Source: Vicinamibacterales bacterium
GTDB taxonomy: Bacteria; Acidobacteriota; Vicinamibacteria; Vicinamibacterales; UBA2999
Reading direction: 5' to 3'
NCBI GenBank assembly: GCA_041394705.1
Contig: JAWKHS010000018.1
Location: forward strand, 62,001-126,000
DNA: 64,000 nt
This document shows, in pieces, positions 35,700-42,789 of the stretch. The notes beneath the pieces were generated by a model, which did no database searches, was not told the DNA's origin, and saw only the letters and a list, made by a program, of their open reading frames with translations. The position numbers and the translations under genes were made by a program. The stretch's first letter is position 1, and each line of letters begins with the position of its first letter.

Positions 35700-37007
35700 A
35701 TGCCGACCAGAGTGTTTCGTCCCACGATGCTCGCCTGGCTCGCCGGGGCCGGGTGGCTGGTCCTGGCCCCGGGGCCGGCTGACGCGCAGGCGCCCGCCGC
35801 GGCGCCCAGCAGCTGCGTGACCTGCCACCAGACGCTTGGCGGCGAGACCGCCGCCCCGGTGGCCGCGTTCGCCTCCGACATCCACAGCGGCCGCGGGTTC
35901 ACCTGCGTGGACTGCCACGGCGGCGACCCGACCACCGACGACCCGATGGAGGCCATGGACCCGAAGAAGGGCTTCAAGGGCTCGCTGGCCGGTGCCGCCG
36001 GGGTCCAGGCGTGCGCGCGCTGCCACAGCGACGCCGCGTTCATGCGCACCTACGCCCCGCGCCAGCGGGTCGACCAGCAGGCCGAGTACGCCACCAGCGT
36101 CCACGGCCAGCGGCTGGCCAAGGGGGACACGAAGGTGGCCACCTGCGCGTCGTGCCACACGGCGCACGGCATCCGTGCCGTGAACGACGCGAAGTCCACC
36201 GTGTACCCGACCAACGTGGCCAACACCTGCGCCGCGTGCCACGCCGACCCCGCGCACATGGCCGGCTACACGAAGGACGACGGGTCGCCGCTGCCCACCA
36301 ACCAGCGGGCCGAGTACGAGACGAGCGTCCACTACGAGGCGCTCACGAAGAAGTCCGACCTGTCGGCGCCCACGTGCAACGACTGCCACGGCAACCACGG
36401 CGCCGCGCCGCCCGGCGCCGGCAGCGTCATCAACGTGTGCGGCACCTGCCACGCGGTCTTCGCGACCAAGATGCAGGCCAGCCCGCATGCCGCCGTCTTC
36501 GATCGCGGGTGCGTGGAGTGCCATAGCAACCACGCGGTGAAGGCGCCGACCGACGCCCTGCTCGGCATGAGCGACGGCGCCATCTGCGCGACCTGCCACG
36601 ACGGCGACACCGGCGCGGCCGCCGCCACGAAGATGCGCAGCGACATCGATGGCCTCAGCGCCGCCATCGACCGGTCGGAGGCGACGCTCGAGCGCCTGCA
36701 CGAAGCCGGGATGGAGGTGGGCGCGCAGCAGATCGCGCTTCGCGAGGCGCGGTCGCACCTCACGCTGAGCCGGACCGAGATCCACGGCCTCGACCCGGCC
36801 GCCGTGGACAAGGTGACGGGCGAGGGCCTGGCCATCACGGCCGACATCGACAAGGCCGGCGCCGAGGCGACGGCCGAGCTGAAGTACCGGCGCACGGGCC
36901 TCGCGGCGTCGATGGTGGCGATTCTGCTGGTCGTCGTGGCCCTGGTCGCCAAGATCCGCCAGATCGAGGAACGGACCCCGCTCACGACCGACGACGGGCA
37001 CCACTGA
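35700..37007 (+). CDS. Nine-haem cytochrome c with C-terminal membrane anchor
   Basis: A 435-residue protein with a signal peptide (ending ADAQ) and nine CxxCH haem sites: CVTCH, CVDCH, CARCH, CASCH, CAACH, CNDCH, CGTCH, CVECH and CATCH. After the haems comes a helical stretch (about 305-395: MRSDIDGLSAAIDRSEATL) and a membrane helix (about 400-420) with a charged tail. The anchor leaves the haem domain in the periplasm beside the Rieske/cytochrome b subunits. It likely replaces cytochrome c1 or f, or extends the electron wire to other acceptors. Last gene of the four-gene operon, 20 bases after cytochrome b. Confidence 0.93.
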   Translation: MPTRVFRPTMLAWLAGAGWLVLAPGPADAQAPAAAPSSCVTCHQTLGGETAAPVAAFASDIHSGRGFTCVDCHGGDPTTDDPMEAMDPKKGFKGSLAGAAGVQACARCHSDAAFMRTYAPRQRVDQQAEYATSVHGQRLAKGDTKVATCASCHTAHGIRAVNDAKSTVYPTNVANTCAACHADPAHMAGYTKDDGSPLPTNQRAEYETSVHYEALTKKSDLSAPTCNDCHGNHGAAPPGAGSVINVCGTCHAVFATKMQASPHAAVFDRGCVECHSNHAVKAPTDALLGMSDGAICATCHDGDTGAAAATKMRSDIDGLSAAIDRSEATLERLHEAGMEVGAQQIALREARSHLTLSRTEIHGLDPAAVDKVTGEGLAITADIDKAGAEATAELKYRRTGLAASMVAILLVVVALVAKIRQIEERTPLTTDDGHH

Positions 37008-37035
37008 CCCGCACGGCGGGCGGCTGGCGCCGGCC

Positions 37036-37052
37036 GGGCGGACTCCCCGCCC
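37036..37052. terminator. GC hairpin between convergent genes, possible terminator
   Basis: GGGCGG (37036-37041), five-base loop, CCGCCC (37047-37052), in the 48-base gap between the nonahaem gene and the convergent spondin gene. No T-tract follows on either strand, so intrinsic termination is doubtful. Confidence 0.3.
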
Positions 37053-37055
37053 GCG

Positions 37056-37781
37056 TCAGGGCAGGCGCTCGACGACGAATCGCCCCATCGGCGGCACTGC
37101 GCCGTTGACGGCCACGGGAAATCCCGCGAGCGCCGCGATCGGCTGCCGCGGACTCAACGTCTGGTCCGCCGACTCGAAGCTGCGGCCGCCGTCGGTGCCT
37201 GCATCCCAGGGGCGGAGGTCCACCGTCAGGCGGTCCACCCAGGCCGCGCCGTCGAAGAGCGGCACTGCCGACACACCGACGAACCAGTCGGGGCTGGGAG
37301 CCACCATCGCCACCAGGGTCAGCAGCGGGTGCGACTGCGCCGCCTCGAACTCCACCGAGGTCGAGCCCGGCGAGAGGCCGATGCCGCCACCGCGCACGAG
37401 CGTCCGCGCCGTGCCCGCGCCGATGGCGTTCCCGATCTCGGCATCCAGCGGCGAGGTGAGTCCCTGCTCGGCCATGCGCCGGATCCCGTCGCTGGCGATG
37501 GCGCCGTCGTGCCAGAACCGCACCGCGGTCGAGTGCAGCGCGCCGACGAGGGGCGAGAAGTGCGGATTGGCGGGAAAGTCCTGGGGATGCGTCCCGGCCG
37601 ACCAGGTGGCGTCGAACGTGACGCGATATCGGACGGTCGCGGGCGCGCTCGGCGCCGAGGTCGTGGTGGGGCCGGTGGGCGAGGACCCGCCGCCACAGGC
37701 GGCGGCCAGCAGCGCCACCGCGAGCCAGCCCGGGCGGCCGGCGTGGCGCCATCGGACGCGGCCTGGCACATCGAGTGTCAT
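37056..37781 (-). CDS. Spondin-domain lipoprotein
   Basis: A 241-residue secreted protein. The signal peptide ends in a lipobox (LLAAACGGG), followed by a Thr/Ser/Pro linker. The rest matches a spondin N-like domain: VRYRVTFDATWSAGTHPQDF, NPHFSPLVGALHSTAVRFW, then SPDWFVGVSAVPLFDG and DLRPWDAGTDGGRSFESAD. Bacterial spondin domains occur in cell-surface proteins; the eukaryotic fold binds matrix components, but the bacterial role is not known. Start at ATG 37781; nothing suggests co-transcription beyond the 53-base gap to the gene upstream. Confidence 0.82.
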   Translation of the reverse strand: MTLDVPGRVRWRHAGRPGWLAVALLAAACGGGSSPTGPTTTSAPSAPATVRYRVTFDATWSAGTHPQDFPANPHFSPLVGALHSTAVRFWHDGAIASDGIRRMAEQGLTSPLDAEIGNAIGAGTARTLVRGGGIGLSPGSTSVEFEAAQSHPLLTLVAMVAPSPDWFVGVSAVPLFDGAAWVDRLTVDLRPWDAGTDGGRSFESADQTLSPRQPIAALAGFPVAVNGAVPPMGRFVVERLP

Positions 37782-37834
37782 GGCCCTAGGATGCCGGGCC
37801 GCCGTGACCGGTTCCCGCGCGGCCGCGGCCGCCC

Positions 37835-38716
37835 TCAGATCGCCATCCGGCAGACGACGCCCACGTCGTCGCAGTACCAGAGCGTGCCCTCCCAGATCGT
37901 GAGGCCATGGGACAGGGGATCGGTGTCGGCCAGCGTGATCCGCTCCACGATGCGTCCTGACTCGACGTCGAACTTGAAGAAGGCGTTCAAGTCGCCGTCG
38001 TTGTGCCAGAGATAGCGGCCCTCCCACGCGAGGCCGTGCGGGCGCGGCCCCGGCGTGGAGAACCGGCGGCGCACCGTCCACGTCCCGGGATCGATCTCGT
38101 AGATGGACCGTGCGCTCGTGGAGGTCGTCCACAGCCGGCCGTCACGCCACTCCTGCCCGTGCGCGCCCTGGAACCGGAGGTGCGGCGCCTGCGTGAGGCG
38201 CGCGGGTGCGGGCGTCGCGGCCGGCGTTGCCGGCGGCGTCGGCGCGGGGGCGGGCGGCGGCGGGGCGAGCGGGCTGCGCCGGGCCGGCGGGTCGCCGGCC
38301 ATGCGGTACGTGGTGCAGCCAGGCGTCGGCTTCCTGTCGAGGACCTCGCCCGTCCGGGCATCGCAGCGCACGTTCTCGTAGCTGAACGTCGATCCGATCC
38401 ACAGCGCCTCGCCGTCGAACGTGATGCCGCTCGGCCGGACCGTGTCGGTGTCGAACGAGCGGATGACGCTCCCGTCCGAGTACCGCACGAGGGAGGCGCG
38501 GCTGCCGGGCGCCTGGTCGATGATCCACAGGCCCTCGCGCGTGGCCTGCAGTCCGTTGGGCCGCGGGCCCGGGGACTTGAACGCGATCTCGACCTTGCCG
38601 GTGCGCCGCACCGGGACCGCTGCCAGCGTGTCGGCGGCGGGCGCGGCCTGATCGGGCAGCGGGGCGGAGAGCGGTGCGGTTGCGGCCAGACTCAGGAACG
38701 CGCGGCGGCTCACCAT
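37835..38716 (-). CDS. Exported beta-propeller protein (SMP-30/NHL or glutamine-cyclotransferase-like)
   Basis: A 293-residue protein with a Tat-type signal (SRRAFLSLAATAPLSAP). The mature part has propeller-like repeats: NGLQATREGLWIIDQAPGS, SGITFDGEALWIGSTFSYE, EWRDGRLWTTSTSARSIYE, HGLAWEGRYLWHNDGDLNA and HGLTIWEGTLWYCDDVG. A Pro/Ala-rich insertion (about 145-180) separates the halves. This repeat style is seen in glutaminyl-cyclotransferase-like and Vgb-type proteins, but no catalytic residues can be named. It may be a binding or scaffold protein. Confidence 0.68.
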   Translation of the reverse strand: MVSRRAFLSLAATAPLSAPLPDQAAPAADTLAAVPVRRTGKVEIAFKSPGPRPNGLQATREGLWIIDQAPGSRASLVRYSDGSVIRSFDTDTVRPSGITFDGEALWIGSTFSYENVRCDARTGEVLDRKPTPGCTTYRMAGDPPARRSPLAPPPPAPAPTPPATPAATPAPARLTQAPHLRFQGAHGQEWRDGRLWTTSTSARSIYEIDPGTWTVRRRFSTPGPRPHGLAWEGRYLWHNDGDLNAFFKFDVESGRIVERITLADTDPLSHGLTIWEGTLWYCDDVGVVCRMAI

Positions 38717-38816
38717 GGCGAGGCCTCCTTCGGCGCCGCCATTCTGTCCGGTTTCGCCGTCCGGGAGAAGCGCGGCGGACGGGTGACGCCGGTGGCGTCC
38801 CGTCGGGTTCCCGGGC

Positions 38817-40202
38817 TCAGCGGTCCCGTGGGCGCCTGAAGACGCCGTTCTCGACGAACATCGTCAGGGCCACCCCGCCCCACCGGCCATCCCCGCTCGG
38901 GCTGCCGGCCGCGTCGTTGCCCAGGGGCATCACGTCGGTGAGCGTCGCCTGGCGCCGGAAGCGGGACAGGACGTAGTCGCGCACCAGGGTGCTGCGCTCG
39001 ACCGACGTGAGGAACGCCGAGGCCTCGTCCGCCGTGCGGGCGTAGCCCTCCACGATGAGCGGGCTGTCGCGGGGATACTGCACCAGCTGCGACATCGCCG
39101 AGTCGATGCGGCGCCGGCCCTCGTCGGTCAGCCGCGCGGCGCCGCCCGCATCGGCGCCGAAGAGGACGTCGGCGTCGAGCCACACCCTGACGGCCGTCCG
39201 GTTGTCGCGTTCGAGGAGGCCTGCCTGGTAGGCCTCGCGGGAGATCGCGTCGAGGTCGTAGAACCCCCGATTCTGGAAGAACCCGCGGAACAGGATGTTC
39301 CGTTTCAGGGCCTCGGTGCCTTCCGCGAGATCGGACGTCACTTCCTCGATGCCGGCCAGGGTGCTCCGTACGCTTTGCGCCATCTGCGGGCCGGCGCCGT
39401 CGTTGGCGACGAAGCGCTCCACCGCCGCCTTCGTGATCTCGGCCGCGTCCTTGACCGACCGCGCGCTCTCTGCCGCGTCGTGCCCGATCGCGTTCAGGCG
39501 GTCGTAGAACGCCGTGTCCGTGAAGAGACGGCCCATCGTGCCTTCCCCCGCGCGGACGCCGTTCACGATCGCGCGCACATCGGTGACCACGCCGGCCGCG
39601 TCTTCGACCACGCGCGATCCGGCGGCTCCGACCCGCTGCACCTGATCCCCGACCTTCGCCACGACGTCGTCGGTCGTGTCCACGATCTTCGTGAGCGAGT
39701 CGAGCGCCTCGGTGACGTCGTCCGTGATCTCGCTCACGTCGCGGCCCGCCTGGCGGAACGTCTCGCGGCCCTGGCGCATGAGGTCCGCGAACTCGATGGG
39801 ATCGACGCCCGTGATCACGGCGCCCGGCTCGACCGGCGGCGCCTCGTCGGTGCCGACGCTGACCTGGATGAACGCGGCGCCGACCAGCCCGTCGGTCTGG
39901 ATCTCGGCCATCGAGTCGGTGCGCACCAGGTTGCGCAGGTCGTCGCGGATGCGCAGCCGGACCAGGAAGGGATCCGACGGCCTCGAGGGCAGGCGGATGT
40001 CGCGCACCTCGCCGGCGTCGAGCCCGGCCAGGCGCACCGGACTGCCGACCTCGATGCCCGTCACCTTCCCGAACGTCGCGCCGATCTCGATGTGATCGAC
40101 GAACAGCTGCCGGCGGTCGCCGATCAGGAAGAGCGCGGCCGCGAACAGCAGGACGCCGCCCACGACGAATGCTCCGACCCATGCGTTCCGTCTCGCCTCC
40201 AT
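38817..40202 (-). CDS. MCE-family substrate-binding protein with OmpA-like C-terminal region (MlaD-like)
   Basis: A 461-residue protein anchored by one N-terminal helix (about 8-28). The MCE domain (about 35-115) reads ATFGKVTGIEVGSPVRLAGL and TDGLVGAAFIQVSVG. A long helical region (about 140-280) follows, as in MCE tunnel proteins. The C-terminal part (about 315-455: RRRIDSAMSQLVQYPRDSPL, VEGYARTADEASAFL) looks like an OmpA-type peptidoglycan-binding fold. The ATG at 40202 has GGGAGG five bases ahead. It is the periplasmic lipid-carrying component; the OmpA-like end could tie it to the cell wall. Last gene of the operon. Confidence 0.86.
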   Translation of the reverse strand: MEARRNAWVGAFVVGGVLLFAAALFLIGDRRQLFVDHIEIGATFGKVTGIEVGSPVRLAGLDAGEVRDIRLPSRPSDPFLVRLRIRDDLRNLVRTDSMAEIQTDGLVGAAFIQVSVGTDEAPPVEPGAVITGVDPIEFADLMRQGRETFRQAGRDVSEITDDVTEALDSLTKIVDTTDDVVAKVGDQVQRVGAAGSRVVEDAAGVVTDVRAIVNGVRAGEGTMGRLFTDTAFYDRLNAIGHDAAESARSVKDAAEITKAAVERFVANDGAGPQMAQSVRSTLAGIEEVTSDLAEGTEALKRNILFRGFFQNRGFYDLDAISREAYQAGLLERDNRTAVRVWLDADVLFGADAGGAARLTDEGRRRIDSAMSQLVQYPRDSPLIVEGYARTADEASAFLTSVERSTLVRDYVLSRFRRQATLTDVMPLGNDAAGSPSGDGRWGGVALTMFVENGVFRRPRDR

Positions 40203-40218
40203 CCCCACCTCCCGGCGC

Positions 40219-40971
40219 CTACCCGGCGCCCTCGGATCGCATGAACTCCCGGACGAGCGCGCTCTCGCTCCGCTCCAGCGCCGCGGCGTCTCCCTGGGCC
40301 AGGATCCGGCCCTCGTGCAGGAACACGAGCTCGTCGCCGATGGCGCGCGCGCTCGGGATGTTGTGGGTCACGACGACCAGGGTCGTGCCGCGACGCTCGT
40401 TGAGATCCACGAGCAGCCGGTCGATCTCGGCCGCCGTGACGGGATCGAGGCCCGCGCTGGGCTCGTCGGCGAGGACGATCGGCGGATCGAGCGCGAGCGC
40501 GCGCGCCAGGCCGGCGCGCTTGCGCATGCCGCCGGACAGGGCCCCCGGCATCGTGTCGTAGTCGCGCTCCAGGCTGACCTGCGCCAGCAGGTCCTGCGCG
40601 CGCCGTCGGATCTCGGCGTCCGATGCCCTGGTATGACGGCGCATCGGAAAGGCGACGTTCTCGCCCACCGAGATGGAGTCGAACAGGGCGCCGTTCTGGA
40701 AGAGCAGGCCGATGCGGGAGCGGACGCGGGCCAGCGCCGGACCGCTCAGTCCTTCGAGATCGTCGCCTTCGACGAGCACGTGGCCGGTGTCCGGCCGGAC
40801 GAGCCCGATGATGTGCTTGAGCATCACGCTCTTCCCGGTGCCGCTCCGTCCCAGGATGCAGACCGCCCGGCCGCGCGGCACGGCCAGGCACACGTCGTCG
40901 AGGACGCGCTTCTCCCCGAACGCCTTCGAGACGTGCCGGAGCTCGACGGCCGGCGGGTCGGTCGCCCCCAT
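40219..40971 (-). CDS. MCE/Mla-type ABC transporter ATPase (MlaF-like)
   Basis: A 250-residue ATPase with Walker A LGRSGTGKSVMLKHI, Q loop LFQNGALFDSISV, signature LSGGMRKRAGLARAL, Walker B IVLADEPSAGLDP and H loop VVTHNIPSA. GTGKSVxLKHI and FQNGALFDS are characteristic of the MlaF/Mkl subgroup that drives lipid transport between membranes. Its ATG overlaps the permease stop by one base. It lies 16 bases before the MCE protein gene. Confidence 0.94.
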   Translation of the reverse strand: MGATDPPAVELRHVSKAFGEKRVLDDVCLAVPRGRAVCILGRSGTGKSVMLKHIIGLVRPDTGHVLVEGDDLEGLSGPALARVRSRIGLLFQNGALFDSISVGENVAFPMRRHTRASDAEIRRRAQDLLAQVSLERDYDTMPGALSGGMRKRAGLARALALDPPIVLADEPSAGLDPVTAAEIDRLLVDLNERRGTTLVVVTHNIPSARAIGDELVFLHEGRILAQGDAAALERSESALVREFMRSEGAG

Positions 40972-41735
40972 CAGTCGGGGAACACGAAGAAGATGAGCCG
41001 CACGAGCAGGACGTTCACGGCGATGAGGAGGATGGACGACGTGACCACGGCGCGCGTGGACGCCTGGCCGACGCCCTCGGTGCCGCGCGTCGTGTGCACG
41101 CCCTGGTAGGACGCGACGGTGGCGATGATGAAGCCGAACACCACCGTCTTGAGCGTGGATGGAACGACGTCCGTGAACTCGATGGGCGCGAAGGCCTGGT
41201 GAAAGTACGTCCGGAAGGCCATGCCCGTGATGGCGGTCTCGGCGAAGTAGCCGCCCAGCATCCCCGTGAAGTCCATGAGCGTGGTGAGGAGCGGCAGCGC
41301 GATCATGCAGGCCACCACGCGCGTCACGACGAGGTAGCGGAACGAGTCGACGGCCACGGCCTCGAGCGCGTCGATCTGCTCGGTGACCTTCATGGCGCCC
41401 AGCTCCGCGCCGATGCCGGCCCCGATACGGCCCGAGAGCAGCAGGCCGGCGGTGAGCGGTCCGGTCTCGCGGACCAGCGCGATGGCCAGCCCGGCCGGGA
41501 TCAGGGCCTCGGCGCCGAAGCGCGCGAGCGAAGCGCGCGTGTGCATCGACAGCACGAGTCCGACCGCGAAGCCCGATGCCGCCACCAGCGGGACGGACCG
41601 GACGCCGAGCTCGAAGACCTGCCGCGTGACTTCGCGCAGCTCGTAGGGCGGCCGGACGCCTTCGGCGACCACGCGCCAGGCGAACTGCGCCGCCCGTCCG
41701 ACGGCGCCGAGGAGGGAGAGGACCGTCGCGGCCAC
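40971..41735 (-). CDS. MCE/Mla-type permease (MlaE-like)
   Basis: A 254-residue inner-membrane permease with five or six helices. Family landmarks are VPLVAASGFAVGLVLSMHT, LVRETGPLTAGLLLSGRIG, AELGAMKVTEQIDALEAV and KTVVFGFIIATVASYQG. It forms the transmembrane dimer that pairs with the MlaF-like ATPase and the MCE protein. The stop and the ATPase start share a base (TGATG-type coupling), and it begins 7 bases after the BON-domain gene. Confidence 0.94.
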   Translation of the reverse strand: MAATVLSLLGAVGRAAQFAWRVVAEGVRPPYELREVTRQVFELGVRSVPLVAASGFAVGLVLSMHTRASLARFGAEALIPAGLAIALVRETGPLTAGLLLSGRIGAGIGAELGAMKVTEQIDALEAVAVDSFRYLVVTRVVACMIALPLLTTLMDFTGMLGGYFAETAITGMAFRTYFHQAFAPIEFTDVVPSTLKTVVFGFIIATVASYQGVHTTRGTEGVGQASTRAVVTSSILLIAVNVLLVRLIFFVFPD

Positions 41736-41742
41736 GGCTGCC

Positions 41743-42669
41743 TCAGAAGAGCCGGTACACGAAGCCGGCCAGGAACACGGTGGTGTCGGTGTTGACCGAC
41801 CGGCGGCTCAGGATGCCGTCGTCGATGAAGGTCACGCGGGGCCGGGTGAAGACGCGGCCGAGCGAGAGCGTGATGGCCGTCCGGCGGGTCGTGTCGATCG
41901 ACACGGCCAGTCCCGGCCGCCAGGCGACGCTGTTGGCCACTTCCACGGGGACGCCCTGGGCCACGCCCTGGTCGGGGACGTGGAGGCTGTTGAAGGCGTA
42001 GCCCACCGAGAAGGACGGCGTCGCCTGCAGGCGGCCGAGGGCCACGGTGTAGCCGAACCCGGCCAGCACGGGGCGGATCGTGGTGCGCCCGGCATCCAGC
42101 GGCGCGTCCGGAGACTCGGCCGTCGTCGTGCCGAACCAGTCGAAGACCACGACGGGCCTCGCGCCGGGTCCTGAGCCGAGCGTGATCAGGGGCTGCAGCG
42201 CCGTGCGCGTCCCCGAGGCCGGCGCCGGCTGGTTGGACCACCCCACCCCGGCGCCGAGCGCCACCAGGCCGTAGCGTTCCTCGAGCTCGGCCATCTCGAA
42301 CGCCGGGCCCCGCGTGGGATCGGCGTCCACGGCCAGGTCCGTGGCGTCGGCCGTCGGCGTGGCGTCGCCGATCTGCAGGCGGTTGTCCACGCCCGTGACG
42401 CCGCCGACCGCCCTGGCGAGCGCGACGGCCCGCGCGGCCTCGGCCTGGCTCTCGACGCGGCCCGTCAGCTGCGCCACCGTGCCCAGCATCCGGACGTTGA
42501 TGACGCGCGTGCCGATGTCGGGGTCGTTGACGAGCGCCGTCTTCACTCGCGCCTCGGCGTGCGCGGCCTCGATGCGGAGGGCGCTGACCGCGGGCGCGCA
42601 GCCCGGGGCCGTCGTCACGGCGGCCAGCACCCCCAGGCAGACCAGGAGCGCTCGGAGTGTCGTCGTCAT
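41743..42669 (-). CDS. BON-domain lipoprotein with C-terminal outer-membrane beta-barrel-like region
   Basis: A 308-residue protein that opens the MCE operon. A signal peptide with lipobox (TTAPGCAP) is followed by a BON domain (about 32-102: AHAEARVKTALVNDPDIGT, VINVRMLGTVAQLTGRVES), which in other proteins binds membrane lipid. The C-terminal ~190 residues are alternating, aromatic-ended strands finishing FLAGFVYRLF, the terminal-Phe pattern of outer-membrane barrels. It is a candidate outer-membrane end of this lipid pathway, although a lipobox and a barrel in one protein are an odd mix. Start at ATG 42669, just behind a dyad at 42671-42699. Confidence 0.78.
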   Translation of the reverse strand: MTTTLRALLVCLGVLAAVTTAPGCAPAVSALRIEAAHAEARVKTALVNDPDIGTRVINVRMLGTVAQLTGRVESQAEAARAVALARAVGGVTGVDNRLQIGDATPTADATDLAVDADPTRGPAFEMAELEERYGLVALGAGVGWSNQPAPASGTRTALQPLITLGSGPGARPVVVFDWFGTTTAESPDAPLDAGRTTIRPVLAGFGYTVALGRLQATPSFSVGYAFNSLHVPDQGVAQGVPVEVANSVAWRPGLAVSIDTTRRTAITLSLGRVFTRPRVTFIDDGILSRRSVNTDTTVFLAGFVYRLF

Positions 42670-42670
42670 C

Positions 42671-42699
42671 CCAGGATCTTCGCCAGCCTACCATCCTGG
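42671..42699. promoter_or_regulatory. Dyad CCAGGAT-N15-ATCCTGG before the MCE operon
   Basis: Perfect 7-base arms (42671-42677 and 42693-42699) bracket a possible minus-strand -10 (TAGGCT, 42690-42685), immediately upstream of the BON gene start. It could be an operator or an mRNA hairpin. No regulator gene is adjacent. Confidence 0.35.
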
Positions 42700-42725
42700 C
42701 CCGGCGGCCTGCGGGCCCGGGCCGT

Positions 42726-42744
42726 CAGGCCGCGCAGCGGCCTG
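42726..42744. terminator. Perfect GC hairpin after the TRAP operon
   Basis: CAGGCCGC (42726-42733), GCA loop, GCGGCCTG (42737-42744). It lies downstream of the DctQM stop (42790) on the minus strand and upstream of the MCE operon start. There is no T-tract, so it may stabilise the mRNA end rather than terminate by itself. Confidence 0.35.
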
Positions 42745-42789
42745 GGGCGACGGCAACCGGCTCGATCCGAGGCCGTCTGGCCGGGGCTC

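Noticed and set aside
36982..37752. Minus-strand frame overlapping the spondin gene
   Set aside because: Arg-rich composition and overlap with the correct spondin frame; no domain.
37036..42744. GC-rich hairpins as rho-independent terminators (37036-37052 and 42726-42744)
   Set aside because: Neither is followed by a run of T, so I list them only as possible terminators with low confidence.
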